Assembly: GCA_022539475.1 (NCBI GenBank) | Contig: VCMS01000126.1 | Span: 85,549-149,548, forward strand | Length of the DNA: 64,000 bases | Source: Gracilaria domingensis | Taxonomy: Eukaryota; Rhodophyta; Florideophyceae; Gracilariales; Gracilariaceae | Direction of reading: 5' to 3' | In this document: positions 10,150 through 21,170 of the stretch, piece by piece | How positions within the stretch are numbered: position 1 is the first letter of the stretch | Layout of the letters: every line of letters starts with the position of its first letter | Notes under the pieces: generated by a model | Told to the model about the DNA's origin: nothing | What the model saw: only the letters and a program-made list of their open reading frames with translations | Database searches by the model: none | Position numbers and translations under genes: made by a program

Positions 10150-10876
10150 TATGTGATTTCGAGGTGTTGACTGCGCCGTTCAACAGAAGCAAACGGAACC
10201 CCAATTTTGTGGACAGCCGACCAGATCTTTGTCACTGATTGCCATTCCTCAGCGGTTAGCTTTGAGAGTTTGCTGCGAAATTTCATTTCGCTGCGTACAA
10301 CCTTGTCGAAGTAAACATCACTATTCCCCTTTCCTGCATAACATTTTCTTCAATTTCATGATGACTCCCCTGCGGTGTTCTCGACTTTTCTTTGAAATTC
10401 GATGATGTGTAGTCAGTTCTATGAGACATGCTCCAGCTTGACCTTTCGTGCTTTCAATGAGATGTTCATGCATAAATTTCTCTTCGTGCTGAGGTATGAT
10501 TTCTCTTCGTTCCTGCCAGTTTTGTTGACTGACGTCTTAAACATTGAGGATAAAATTCTAAAGTTCCTCGCTGTGCTTTTCCGTTAGAACACTCCTCAAA
10601 TCTGTTCATAATCTCCTGGGACATGCTTTGCTTCATCTTCGACTGAATATCATGCAACCCGCAAACAGCTTCAGTGCAGAAGAGTAGAGGAAAAAGATCT
10701 TCCCTTAACTGTATTCGTCCAAAAAGCCTGAACTGAGGAGCTTTCATTTCCTTCTCATTCTTTTCGATGTCTTCGTCTGCTTGCTGTAGAAATGCCCTCA
10801 AGCGACTCACATCGCTCACATTGATCATTCTGACATCCATGTACGACCACGACTTTGCATTTGAGAATAGATGCAA
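10150..10876 (-). pseudogene. Degraded coding remnant, family unknown
   Basis: The minus-strand frame from 10876 (MHLFSNAKSWSYMDVRMINV, then LRAFLQQADEDIEKNEKEMK) reads like real protein until about 10600. Similar-looking protein (VYFDKVVRSEMKFRSKLSKL, then EEWQSVTKIWSAVHKIG) continues in another frame nearer 10150-10330. Between them the frame is lost. I read this as one old gene or transposon ORF with frameshifts. I do not recognise the family. Confidence 0.3.
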
Positions 10877-11201
10877 ACAAATTACCCCACTGAATAGCTT
10901 GTCTTTTCTTGTACAGAATGCTTCACACTGTGAAGTTCACAGCGGTCTCAAACGGAAAGTGAAATCGAAGCTTCGATAAATGCTTCAATTCGTTCATAGA
11001 AACTATGTCTGGGAAAAACGACGAACTAGAGGAGCCGGTGACCAGCATACGCTTGGCAATCACCCAACCTTCTTCTGCAACGAATCTTTTATTCTTATCG
11101 ACGGCCTAGCGGTTGAAGATAATATTAGTAAGTAGGCGAATGACGGAATAGCTATAAGTGCAACCGTTTATGGTCTATCTGGGCGTTGAGATACGGTGAT
11201 G

Positions 11202-11873
11202 TCAAGCGCGAGCAATATTTACTGATTGTCCAAACTTATCACCATTCTCGCAAATCTGTTGAACAATCCATTTTGCTAGGTCTTCCCTGTCAAGTTTGGA
11301 GCTCGGAGTTCTCTTATGACCATCAAATAACTGCGTGTTAGCTCCGCCTTGCCCTTCAGTCAGGTTCACAGGCCGTACAATTAGCAAGCTGTTCTTCTTG
11401 TTCTCAAAGGATTTGTTAAAGCACTCCTCTTGTCCATCGTGATCTTTGAGAACATTTCGAAGCATTGCACCGGCAATCATACCAAAACCAAATCCTATTT
11501 GGATTTTGGTTCCGCCTGCACCAAGACTTGAGACGACCACGACCTTCACGTCACGTCCGCACTTGTCAATAGCTTCTGTTATTGATTTTGCAGAGTCTGT
11601 GCGAAGTGATGTCGGCGAAAGGTCGTTCGGAATCCCAATGGCCACGATTAAGTGGGAAGTGTTCGACGCAACGAGTGCATTGTGTACGTCGTCGACTTGC
11701 AGCGCGTCTCCCTTCTGCACCGAGGCGCATTGTGATCTGACAGAGTCTGAGAGCGAATCGGGATTGCGGACGAATGCGTGAACTTGTGGGGTGCTTTGGT
11801 GTGCGGATGCGGCTTGGATTATCATTCTCCCGGTGCGCCCATTGGCGCCGATGATAAGGATGGAGGTTGTCAT
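11202..11873 (-). CDS. NAD(P)-binding Rossmann protein, paralogue of the gene at 6593
   Basis: The 223-residue protein begins TSILIIGANGRTGRM (GxxGxxG) and follows its paralogue block by block: HAFVRNPDSL, QKGDALQVDDVHNAL, LIVAIGIPND, VVVVSSLGAG, LLIVRPVNL, RTPSSKLDREDLAKWI, KFGQSVNI. The ATG at 11873 lies right before the first strand. The frame is open to 12185, but the extra 104 codons show no similarity, so the shorter start is preferred. A weak TTATAA sits about 30 bases upstream. The pair probably arose by dispersed duplication, with the gag-like gene and a degraded ORF between them. Function beyond dinucleotide binding cannot be read. Confidence 0.75.
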   Translation of the reverse strand: MTTSILIIGANGRTGRMIIQAASAHQSTPQVHAFVRNPDSLSDSVRSQCASVQKGDALQVDDVHNALVASNTSHLIVAIGIPNDLSPTSLRTDSAKSITEAIDKCGRDVKVVVVSSLGAGGTKIQIGFGFGMIAGAMLRNVLKDHDGQEECFNKSFENKKNSLLIVRPVNLTEGQGGANTQLFDGHKRTPSSKLDREDLAKWIVQQICENGDKFGQSVNIARA

Positions 11874-13379
11874 GACGTTTGTCCTGTGCTCAGTGGGAAT
11901 GGTTATAAGCAGTCTATCAACGACGGCGGCGCCTGTCGAGCGGAAGGTGTGAATGTAAGGTATGAGAGAAACTTGGTGGGTGCGAAATAAATTTGCTGGG
12001 ATGTTTCGCTGACGAGATTGCCAATCGCATGAGAAGTCGTTTGCTTCTTTTTTTTTACCGTTGGTAAACCAAGTCGCAACTGTAGCGCTTCCTTCTGTAA
12101 GGTTGCCAGATATGAGTAGATACTCTTCTGCTGCAGAAGTTCTGCAGCGCAGAATCTGCACTAGGTGCAGGTTTATAGCCTTCAAAGTTCGAACTCTCCG
12201 GTTTACGCAGTTGAACAGGAAAAGCCTTCTACGCTGAAGGAAAGTTACAACGGCTTCGTCTGAGCTGGGACATATTTTTTAGGACTGAAGCACACAGAAA
12301 CGTGAAGCATTTCACGCGCACGCCTTCTTGTGCTTCTCCATGATGATGAGTGATGGAGGCTTGACGGCTGGAGTTGATGTTCGAGATAAACTCCTATTGA
12401 TGACGAGCGACGTAGTCCGACATCATCACGTCAAGACTGTGATGAGCATAGTTGATAGCAGGATTGGGCATCTAAGTAGAACGACCAATCCTCAAATGTA
12501 AGACTCTTTGACCAGGTTGGAAACTTCAAAAAGCCAGAGAGCAGAGGTGAACAGAATACGAAGTTGCCTTTATCACATACTGTCGTTACCTTTGGTACCA
12601 ATGTGGTACCCTGGTGGTAAGGCTACCTTCCTTCACGTGTGAGAGGCTCTCCTCGGAGATATCTTGCAGAGATATCTTGTACAGTAACGTGTATCTTTGG
12701 TACCTCGCTATCTCATACCCTTGTTACAGTGGCGTTTAAAAATTAGAAACGAGTTGCAGACTCAAACACAACAGCACTGACACAATCACTGATGCAACAG
12801 CGACTCGCGCAGGAAGGAGCCGCGTTGAACTCGAATGACGAAGTATAATCTTTCAGCCCTTACAGCTGGCCATCGTCAAACATAGGCACCCAGCGCATTT
12901 TCGACTTGCTGTGTTTCGCAACCGTCGTTTAACCTTCGCTGGCAGCGTGGCGCAGCGCGTCGACGCAGCGACGCAGCGACGCAGCGACGCAACTCATCGA
13001 CAAGGGGAGCAAGCTCTTGAACTTGTGTGATTACGAAGGTACGACGGTACGTGTAGAGAGTAAGTAGCTCATCGCCAGCGGCTGAGTCTGTCACGGCACA
13101 CAGCAGCAAATTCAAATCGTCGAGCAACAACGATCCCGTCATGATTACCCAATCAAATTCCATTGGATCAAGTGTTCAAGAAGATCATTCTGATTATGAT
13201 CAACGTCGGCTAAGCAGACTCTGCTCCCACGTAACCTTATCTACGTACCCCTGGTATTCGCCTCAGCTACAGGCACCCGCCCTAAGCTGCTTTCCCTTAA
13301 TGTCGTAACACGCAGACTTCTTCCGCTCCACGCAGTCCAACGCCGCCAATTTCCCTCCCCGCCGACCACGCGCCTCGAA
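11874..13379. other. spacer with GGTAC motifs and a small tandem repeat
   Basis: No supported gene. From 12585 to 12730 several GGTACC/ATACC motifs cluster (acctttggtaccaatg, gtggtaccctgg, ctttggtacctcg) around a GAGATATCTTGCAGAGATATC duplication near 12655-12680. The stretch just before 13380 is the probable promoter of the methyltransferase gene. Confidence 0.35.
12960..12991. repeat. Short tandem repeat (GACGCAGC, about four units)
   Basis: The octamer cgacgcag recurs in uninterrupted tandem after a GCGCGTCGACGC start. It lies in non-coding DNA about 390 bases upstream of the gene at 13380. Confidence 0.7.
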
Positions 13380-14288
13380 ATGCGGAGCCACAAGCCACGA
13401 GCGCACAACGCGCGTGTCCTGCTGGTGATATTGCTTGTTACTCCTACCTTGTATCTACTCCTTCTTACCAATCCCCCCGAGACATCCAACGCCTTTCTGC
13501 CCACCACGCGGCCTCATTTGACAACCTTTCTGAATCATCTTCATCCCTCAGTGACTTCTCTTCATCGTCTGGCATCTGTCAAACCACGCCTCCGAGCAGA
13601 CGCGCTAAACCTCGCGCTTTCCGCATGGCGACACGGCAAAATGCCACCACCAGTCCTAATAGCTGCCGCTGTCTGCACGCCGAAGCTCGTCGCCAACGCC
13701 CTGTTTCGCGACAAGTTAGCGGGTGTCGTTGATGTTGGCGCCGGGAACGGACATCCTATCACTGAAACTGCGTTGAAAAGGCGTGCCAAATGGGTATTGT
13801 CGTTTGAAGAAAGTGGCGAGTACAAGCGTCTCAGGCGATTGAGAGGCACCGTATTTCATCACGTGCGCGCACGGCCTGGCAATGGTGCGCAACATCCAAC
13901 AGTTCTGCAGGCGTTACAGGCTGTGAATCTCACTGCTGATGCTCACAATCGACATGATCCCTCGGCGCGTATGTACGGAACGATTTCGCTGCTGTCCATC
14001 ACGCTATCCAGTTCTCACCTCGTTGTGGAAGGCGCCTCTGCTCTGTTGCCAAGCGTGCAGAACGTGCTTCTTCGCGTCGACGTGGAAGATCATGCAGAGG
14101 ATAGTTTACAAGTACTTTTCCAATCTGGTTTTGAATGTGCGCACCTTGCATTTTCCAACAAGAGAAGTTCCCATCCGTTCTTTGGAAGGAACTCTATTGA
14201 TTTTGAGTCATTGCCATCTTTCCTGCGATTTCTCACCAAGCATGGTGGCGTCGTCGATGTGCTCTGTTCCAAGAGAATCTCCATTTAG
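13380..14288 (+). CDS. Membrane-anchored FkbM-like methyltransferase
   Basis: The 302-residue protein has a short basic N-terminus and a single hydrophobic segment (about residues 12-31, VLLVILLVTPTLYLLLL), typical of a type II anchor facing the secretory lumen. VVDVGAGNG, near residue 116, is the glycine-rich S-adenosylmethionine loop, followed by an acidic residue after the next strand (VLSFEE). Near residue 230, LLRVDVEDHAED resembles the conserved FkbM block (K-x-D-x-E-G-x-E), with changes at key places. FkbM enzymes O-methylate sugars and lipids. The match is to the fold and two motifs only, so the substrate is open. No intron is needed. Confidence 0.6.
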   Translation: MRSHKPRAHNARVLLVILLVTPTLYLLLLTNPPETSNAFLPTTRPHLTTFLNHLHPSVTSLHRLASVKPRLRADALNLALSAWRHGKMPPPVLIAAAVCTPKLVANALFRDKLAGVVDVGAGNGHPITETALKRRAKWVLSFEESGEYKRLRRLRGTVFHHVRARPGNGAQHPTVLQALQAVNLTADAHNRHDPSARMYGTISLLSITLSSSHLVVEGASALLPSVQNVLLRVDVEDHAEDSLQVLFQSGFECAHLAFSNKRSSHPFFGRNSIDFESLPSFLRFLTKHGGVVDVLCSKRISI

Positions 14289-15557
14289 AAAACCTGAAAT
14301 TGGTATGTATCTTTAACTTTCTTTCTTGTCTCCCTGGGTTTCACGATCAGCTTTTGGAGTTGACATCCAGATGCGTTTTGAACTAGAATTAACTCATATG
14401 GACAGCAGCACTTCCTATTGTTCAACTACTTGCCCCGCCAGCTGGCTTGACAACAGCATGAACGGGATCTAGCTGTCATTCATGGCTGCGCCATACTCTG
14501 TTCGAAACGTGGTCGCCCGTATAGCGCAAACCTGACAAAGGAAAACATTCTAGTAGCGTTGTCGCAGCTACAAGAAAGTTTCTCTTGAGCACATTTCTCT
14601 CCTTCCGTAAAGTGGTAGTGCACAGACATGACTCTTACTTTGCACCAGGCCTGCTATGTATTCTGTAAATGCCAAAGCAATAAAAATGCAGCCACTCGTG
14701 CTGGACGACACTCGATCCGTATCGCCTCCTATCCCCCCAACTCGAAACAGTTTCGAGTTACTTTACCCTTGCCGCGATGCGTATCTAAGCTTTGACACCT
14801 TTGTCAACTTCCAAGACATGAAGAGCATTCTAATCTTTAGATTTGGAGATCAATTTAAGCAATGGCCATAGACATCCTAGGCCTTTAATTCGAGTTGGAA
14901 CTACATTCAATAGCCCCGAACATTGCAAATATGATTTCTCTGCGAGACGCGGAAGTGACTTTGTCGACAAAGTTGTGGCAACTGTCTGTGAGACATGTAT
15001 CTTGTTAGCACCCGCTCGCAACGTATATGACTGGGAAGAGAGCAGTTTGCCAATGTCGACCTGGGGTATTTAACGATACAGAACACTACGTTTTATGACG
15101 TCTTCTGAATAACAATTGTATGTTCATCACTTCGCCAAGATCATCGACGAATGAATGTTGCAGAGAGGATTGAGAAGTAGCCCAAGAGGGTGCTGGCCTT
15201 AGAGCGCTTCTTTCGACAGGAACACTCTGCCGCACGTAGGAACTAGTAGACTACTGGGCCCGTATTAGAGAGAGGGGAATGGGAAGCTCTGCGCAGATGA
15301 TCCCCTTTCCTCTTCTTTCTTCTTCACTGTGGTCCTAAGTTCCCTATTCCGAAACTAAGAGAGAGCTACCTATTCTAGATAATTCTCTCTCTTCAGGAAG
15401 GCCAAAACTTTTGAGACCACTGTTTACTCATTTGTAAGAAAGACTTCTGTCCAAAATAAAGAAGAACATATCAGTGCGGAAATTGTCTAATCATTTGGTG
15501 CAGACTCACATTGCGCCGTTCGTTCAACTGAAGCGCCCACTCGTCTCCCAGTGCCGC
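14289..15557. other. spacer with no supported gene
   Basis: Only short frames occur here, none with a recognisable domain. Near 15260-15410 purine- and pyrimidine-rich tracts form weak inverted repeats (agagagagg against ctctctctt). The 3' end regions of two convergent genes, at 14288 and 15558, lie at its edges. Confidence 0.35.
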
Positions 15558-16706
15558 CTAAACTCTGTCGACAAGTTCCAACAAAACCTCTTTAAGGGGC
15601 AGCATTGCTTTCGGTCTCCATTCTTCAAACTGCTTAAACCTGCGAACGGCGGTCGCATGAAGCTGCCTCCAAGTTTTTATCTCTCGAATGTGCTCACCAC
15701 CCGAAATGGTCTTGAAGATATTGTAGCCTCCAAAGAACGCTCGTTTTGGCAATGGTGGGATGTCATACGTGTATGACTTTGGAAGTAAGTCACCACTAAA
15801 CTCAACCCCGAGTCCTCTGTCCTTCATTTCTTCCAAGACAAACCAAAGAGCATTCTTCGCTAGTTTGCTTTCCTCTGAATTTCCACCACCGATTCCGCCA
15901 TGGGATCCGGGCATGAACTTTTCCGTCAGCTGTTCTGGGCCGCGTTGAGAGTTTGGTGTCATGTACGTAGGTGAGAATGATTTTCTATCTTCATCAATAC
16001 TGACCACATGAATGGCGTTTTCAATAAGATCACTGAGTTCAGTATTATGAAAACGATATTTAGCATCGTTGCGAAGTAAAGATAGCGGGAAGGGCAACCC
16101 ATCAGGAAGTCCCAAAGACCCAACAGTATCAAAGCAAACAATTAGTTTGATGGGTACTCTCCTTGAATACTTCTCACGAAATTCTCTGGCAGCTAGCGAG
16201 TCAACATCTTCATTGTCGCGATACAAATCGTATGCTTCTTGAACGTAGTCGAGGTTTTCTCGGTAAACAAGACCTGATTCATGCATCATACCAGCAAGTG
16301 ATCGCACGGTGTAAGCACCTCGTGAGTACCCGAACATGTATATTTCATCTCCTTCTTCATAGTTCATTGCCACAGAGGTGTACAGCTGTTGAATGTTGAG
16401 GTCGATACCTTCGCCAAATGCGCCACCGCGAATGCGGTCTATGCGATCGCCTTCAGTTCCGAGACCTTGGTCATAGAAACAAACTTGTGGAATACCTTCC
16501 GTACACTTGTATTTCAAGGATCGGGCGAGAGTGGCTATGTTGGTTAGAACAGCAAGCTCCGGACTGCGATGAAGTTAGGAACGAATGTCATAAACGGTTG
16601 ATACATGGCATGGGGTAATTGGGAGTTGCAGTTAAACTTACGTGTTCCACGTCCCGTCTGAAAAGATGCAAAGACGCTTTGATGGAGGGCTTGTTTGAAC
16701 GGGCAT
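15558..16706 (-). CDS. DUF2235 alpha/beta hydrolase (phospholipase Tle1-like), two exons
   Basis: Exon 1 (16706-16642) starts with ATG and encodes 21 residues ending KRLCIFSDGTWN, the signature N-terminal strand of DUF2235. A 78-base intron follows, and exon 2 (16563-15558) resumes in frame with TPELAVLTNIATLARSLKY. The 356-residue protein carries the nucleophile elbow GYSRG (Ser near 102), an Asp in CFDTVG (about 167) and a His in PGSHGGIGGG (about 243), a plausible catalytic triad. Bacterial members are type VI secreted phospholipases; fungi and algae have soluble versions of unknown role. No signal peptide is seen, so a cytosolic lipase or esterase is the best guess. A start at 16517 would lose the DGTWN strand. 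Confidence 0.85.
16564..16641 (-). other. Spliceosomal intron in the DUF2235 gene
   Basis: On the minus strand the donor reads AC|GTAAGT at 16641 and the acceptor CATCGCAG|TCC at 16564. Removing these 78 bases joins the DGTWN strand in frame to the rest of the hydrolase. The intron phase is 2. It is the only intron I can support in the window. Confidence 0.85.
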
Positions 16707-18457
16707 CTTGACAAGACTGTTATGGTCGTTTGAAGAAAGTGCAAAAGGTAAAGAACTGGTCGAACAAGATTTATCTACTCAACTGAAGATTAGAATGGAT
16801 TGCTTAATGGGTGCCAACTGAGAAGTGTGGAAGGCTACCCTTGAACAATTTTTCCTTTATATGTTGCAGACCAGAGAAGCTGGGGTTGCAATACGCGATT
16901 TTCTGCTCCCTCACAGACTTTGCACTGATCACGTAAGGTTCTGATTCTGATAGAGAAAAGCAGGGGCGTTAGTGTCGTCTACAACAAGTTCGCGCAATAC
17001 AACTGGCAAGCGGTATCGGTAGGAAAGCAGCAGTTCATGAACGTGCATCAGCATAGAATTGAGAACTTTTGAACTTTCGCCGTTCACAGCTGAGATCGTT
17101 GCCGGGCAACCCCTTGCCGTACTGTCTGTTCGTTCACTGCCCTTGCCATCTCATCCACAATCTCAAGTAAGTTTTTGTAAATTGTTGCATCAGTCCTGAG
17201 CGTGAACTGAAACTCTGGCTAACAGCTTGTCGCCAGGCAAGCGCTGCAGACTGTCAAAACCCAACTAACGATGATTTTTTGATACGGGATACCAACGGTA
17301 TCTGTCGTGAGTTCCCAGCGTACTCAGGAATACCAATGTTGTGTACACGGGGATAGTTGATTATACGCAAATGATTTGATTTTGATGATGCCGGCGAATG
17401 TTTCTCATACCAAGGGTACAACAGTTTGATCATAACGTTGCGCAGCAAGATACTCCGTACTAAAGTTTGTATTGATCAGCATTACTACCTGTCACATTGC
17501 CAGACTAGCTTTGCTTACGTCAGGGATATAAGGATATATTCTCGAAAATTTTGCAAAACTTTGAAAATCCGAAAACATGCCGATGAAAAACGAAGAATGG
17601 AAACGGTTTCCAGGCAAAATGAGCCTCGCTTATGCTGTCTTACGATCTCCATTCTATATCTCCCCAACATCTGCCTTCAATGTGTGCTTACGGATTCGGT
17701 TTTGTAGCGACCTAACATACGCATGGCCACAATGCCCTTGTAAATCAAAGTTCAAAGAGCTTTCACATGTGCATACCAAACATAAAGTTCTTAAATTATC
17801 AGAAGCAGTCGTTATAGATGAGTGCTGGACAAAATTGTTAGAACCAATCTTAGAATATTAAAATTGTAGACAATACGTTCTACATATGTAAAACACTTCG
17901 TTTTTTTCTATAATAGTTTTAGCGACGCAACCACCTCAGCGCATAAGTTTCAAGCTCAAAAAACGGCCATTGGTTACTATGGAGAAATCCAGAGTCTGAG
18001 AATGTCTAGAGGTAGAGTTCTTCAGAAGCAAATCAAAGTTCGAATGCTGTCTTACAATGCAGAAACCTGCTTCTATGCGAATAATAGTTCTGGCTGGCTA
18101 TAGATTATTGCCTTTTGAAAATAAATAGCTCATTTTGGAATGACTTTTTAGATACACAAAATAAAAATGTGAAGAACAATAGAATATGAGAAAAAACCAG
18201 CAGATAAGAACAAAAATAAGCCTTCATCACAAAAGCAACTAAGAGTTATTCGGCATTTAGACCCGCAACAAAACTTCATCATACTACGACAGATAGAAAC
18301 ATTCTTCGTCCCAACAGACTTTACAGCACAACATAGGAGCATCTCTACCGCGGACGAAAAAGTTATATTAATGAATCAAAAGCATCGTATTCATGGCGTA
18401 ATATTGGCCAAGTTTATTTTGCAGATTTGCTCTTTTGGAACCATATCAAGCTTCTCC
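16707..18457. other. spacer; one weak ORF at 17577-17861
   Basis: From about 17430 the DNA becomes AT-richer. A perfect inverted repeat, GATACC-aac-GGTATC, lies near 17286-17300 among further ATACC and GGTAC motifs. An ORF of 94 codons at 17577-17861 (WPQCPCKSKFKELSHVHTKH) has C-x-C and H-x-x-x-H spacing, but I recognise no family. The rest holds nothing I can name. Confidence 0.3.
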
Positions 18458-18460
18458 AAT

Positions 18461-18543
18461 AGGCTTTTTAACTAAGGAATTCCTCCTTAGATTCTTAACC
18501 TTCGAAATCAGGCCGTTTCTTATTTTCAAAATAAGAGCGGCCT
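18461..18543. repeat. Left terminal and subterminal inverted repeats of the Harbinger element
   Basis: Three blocks lie here: the terminal repeat at 18461-18476, a CTAAGG-aattcct-CCTTAG-like palindrome just inside, and the imperfect palindrome at 18510-18543 (AGGCCG and CGGCCT arms around CTTATTTTCAAAATAAG). The last block is also found inverted at the right end. Confidence 0.7.
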
Positions 18544-18657
18544 CTTGTTACCTGTCACACGTTCACCATGTGAACCAGAGTTCCATCTCGATCACAGCCG
18601 ATGTAGAAGATGGACCTCGACGAAGACGCTTTTCTTCCTTTGCTCTTTGCTAAATAA

Positions 18658-19839
18658 ATAAGGAAAACAGCGATACAAACCCAAGCTTTTGTTTGTCAGA
18701 GCGCGCTCTTAAACGCTTCGTTGTTTTCTCTAGACCCAGAGTCACCTGACACCCCCTATGTACTCCATCCTGGACGTGAACATTCACTCACCGGCTCCAA
18801 AGCCATATATACGCGACGCATATCTCCGAACGTGTATGAAAACATTCGATACAAAGACACTGACATACAAATGTTTGAAAAAACTGTACATATGAGTAGA
18901 ACAGACTTTGATGCGTTGCATGACTTAGTGCGGACGATCGTGGAGGCTCCTATTGACTTCAGGAACGAACACACGGGAGAGCAGCGTATGCCACGACGAA
19001 GACGGCTCAAAACTGTTGAGATGTTGATCATGTTTTTAGGTCTATATGGTAATTCAAAGGAAGAAAAAATTGGCGTAGAACGAGATGACCATAGATACGA
19101 TATATCCCAAAGCACTGTATCTAACTACTTTAGGGGCGTTCTTTATTTTCTTTTTATATGTCCAGAAGCTTAAACGCCGAAGCTTATCCACTGGTCTACG
19201 GCAGAGAAAAGAAAAAACATGGAACGATTGATTGTCGGTTTCCCTCGATGTCTGTCTTTCATAGATGGCGACAAGAATCGCTGCTGGCGCCCGGGCGACA
19301 ATTCGAAGCAAGACCGCGCGTACCATGGCCACAAGAAGGCCCATTCTTGGTCCATTCTAGTGTTTTGTGATCTTTTCGGACGCTTCATCGAAGTAGAGAT
19401 ATCCAATAATGGTGGAGAGGGCGACCGAAATATGTATACTTCCTCTGATGTGTATCAAAATCCAGATGAGTATCTTACTCCTGGTCAGCACGGCATGGCC
19501 GAAATGGGTTTCTCAGGAAGCGGAGCACTGGTTGTCCCGTACAAGCGCAACGGGAGCACGAGTTGGATATATAGAACGTTGTACAACAGGTAAATCAGGA
19601 CGCAAAGGATGGTGAATGAGTGGGGTATCGGATTTATAAGCAACAGGTATCGTTTATTCCTTGGTAAGTGGCCGTTCGAGAAGAATCTCTTTCCGCTAGC
19701 ATACACCACTGCTGCAATGCTCTGCAACTGGGTGTTCAGACGAAGAGGTTATGCGATACAACCTCGAAGTAGCTACGAAGAAAAGCTAAAGAATCATGCC
19801 TCTCTCGAAGGAGATGAGCTCGAATTATGTATACGGTAA
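18658..19839 (+). pseudogene. Harbinger (DDE_Tnp_4) transposase with two in-frame stops
   Basis: One reading frame runs through the whole gene and is broken only by TAA at 19171-19173 and TAA at 19591-19593. The N-terminal part holds the HTH-like region (RRRRLKTVEMLIMFL, then QSTVSNYFRGVL). The catalytic part shows LSFIDGDKNRCWRP (first Asp, codon near 19264), HGHKKAHSWSILVFCDLFG, an Asp in GGEGDRN and a Glu in MVNEWGIGFISNRYR. These are the DDE residues of Harbinger nucleases, which cut and join the element ends. Both stops fall inside conserved blocks, so they are lesions or recoding sites rather than gene ends. The frame opens after TAA at 18655-18657 and has no obvious ATG, so a first exon may exist. 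Confidence 0.75.
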
Positions 19840-19871
19840 AGTAAATTCGTGGCTCGTGGAGCGGCGAGCGT

Positions 19872-19944
19872 AAAGTCCGCAGCGAAGCGAGCCGTGCCGA
19901 CCGAGCGAAGCGAGAGAGGCGAGACGAGCGTAGCGAAGGACTTT
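19872..19944. terminator. Inverted repeat and GCGAAGCGAG repeats between two convergent transposon genes
   Basis: AAAGTCC at 19872 pairs with GGACTTT at 19938-19944. Between them GAGCGAAGCGAG-like words recur three times. The structure sits between the stop of the transposase (19839) and the stop of the accessory gene (19965), so it may act in 3'-end formation of both. The role is inferred from position. Confidence 0.4.
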
Positions 19945-19964
19945 CCTAGAGCCTGGGGAGCCAA

Positions 19965-21083
19965 CTATATGTCGTTCACCGAACCTGGCGCGCTCTCGCC
20001 CTGTTTCGATGCAGATAGACCATTTTCTTCATCGCCTCCGGTTACCGCAGCGTTGAGCATATCACCCTCAGAAAGCCTGACGAGTTCAGGATCGAGCATG
20101 AGTGGCTTGGAAGGCAGCGCGGGAGGCAGCGGTGTTGTTGGCTCTGTTACAGAGAGGTTTCTGCTTTTCGCAAATAGGTTGACGAGCATGCCAAACTGTT
20201 CGCTCTGCCTTCGCTGCAACGCAGCACTCGCGCTAGCGGTGTTAGCAATGCAGGTTTGTGCACGAAGGTTTTGAAGCTCAGCTGCCATTCGTCGACGCTC
20301 CTTTGCACGACGTACCTCCTCACGCCGCTTCTTATTCTTCTCGAACGTCTCCTTCCGTTCGCGATTGCGCTTCTGTTTGTCAGCTCTTGACTCGTGGTTC
20401 CGCGCCAGAACGCGCGCTGCATTGTCGTCTATTGTTAAGGTCTTCTTCGATGCTTCGTGGCGGTATTCAAGAACAGCCTGGTCAAGGACATGAGTTGCGT
20501 CATTCTCCGCGTTTCTTGCTTCTGCCACCGGTCCATCATCTTCCGTTCCGTCAGCGGTTGTCACAACAACCTTCTTGTACAAATCTCCTACAGACCCGAC
20601 AGTGTGGCCCACATTGTCAGCTGTTGTATGAACCATGTAGTCTCTCCGCCAACACATACCATAGCGGTTGTGTTCATCCAAGATTTCGCTGTCTGTAACA
20701 TGACGCATGCGGGCTCTTGCCGCAACACGAGAACATGTGTTCTCTAAAGTTTTCTGCTTTTGGACGGGTGCGTTGTTTGCAAGCAAAGAACGAAGGATCC
20801 AAGACTTTTCTATCTTGTTCATCACAAAGCGTGATGGTGGGCAGTTTGAAGCGCGGGTTTGGGATCGACGGTTGGTGCTGGTTGGTACTGATGGGTTTGG
20901 TATGGGTATCGCTACTGAGATTGTTGAAGTAGTTGCTGTATTACCCGTTGAGGCGGTTAAAGGAGCTTTCGTAGCCGGCGCAGGGCTTGGGGGTTTGGAT
21001 GTGCTTCCTACATCGCCGGACGTCGATCCCGTTTGTGGTGCTGGTGACAACTCGTTGGTGGTGGAAGCCATGTTTGCAGCCAA
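19965..21083 (-). CDS. Harbinger accessory protein, Myb/SANT-like
   Basis: The 372-residue protein is convergent with the transposase inside the same TIRs. Residues 1-70 are Ser/Thr/Pro-rich and disordered. The folded part (about 85-160) runs NKIEKSWILRSLLANNAP and TCSRVAARARMRHVTDSEIL, with tryptophan spacing that recalls a Myb-like helix set, and goes on to YGMCWRRDYM. A long basic, helical stretch follows (KQKRNRERKETFEKNKKRRE, near residues 230-275), probably a coiled coil and nuclear signal. In known Harbinger elements the ORF1 protein binds the subterminal DNA and carries the transposase into the nucleus. The frame is intact while the transposase is broken. The family is inferred from context and general features. 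Confidence 0.6.
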   Translation of the reverse strand: MAANMASTTNELSPAPQTGSTSGDVGSTSKPPSPAPATKAPLTASTGNTATTSTISVAIPIPNPSVPTSTNRRSQTRASNCPPSRFVMNKIEKSWILRSLLANNAPVQKQKTLENTCSRVAARARMRHVTDSEILDEHNRYGMCWRRDYMVHTTADNVGHTVGSVGDLYKKVVVTTADGTEDDGPVAEARNAENDATHVLDQAVLEYRHEASKKTLTIDDNAARVLARNHESRADKQKRNRERKETFEKNKKRREEVRRAKERRRMAAELQNLRAQTCIANTASASAALQRRQSEQFGMLVNLFAKSRNLSVTEPTTPLPPALPSKPLMLDPELVRLSEGDMLNAAVTGGDEENGLSASKQGESAPGSVNDI

Positions 21084-21170
21084 ATCTGGTTTTCCACACG
21101 AGAGTGGAACGTCGGTGATCTAAGCTAAGGGATCAGCTGCGGCACCTGGAGCTCTCGCTTATCTCTTTCA

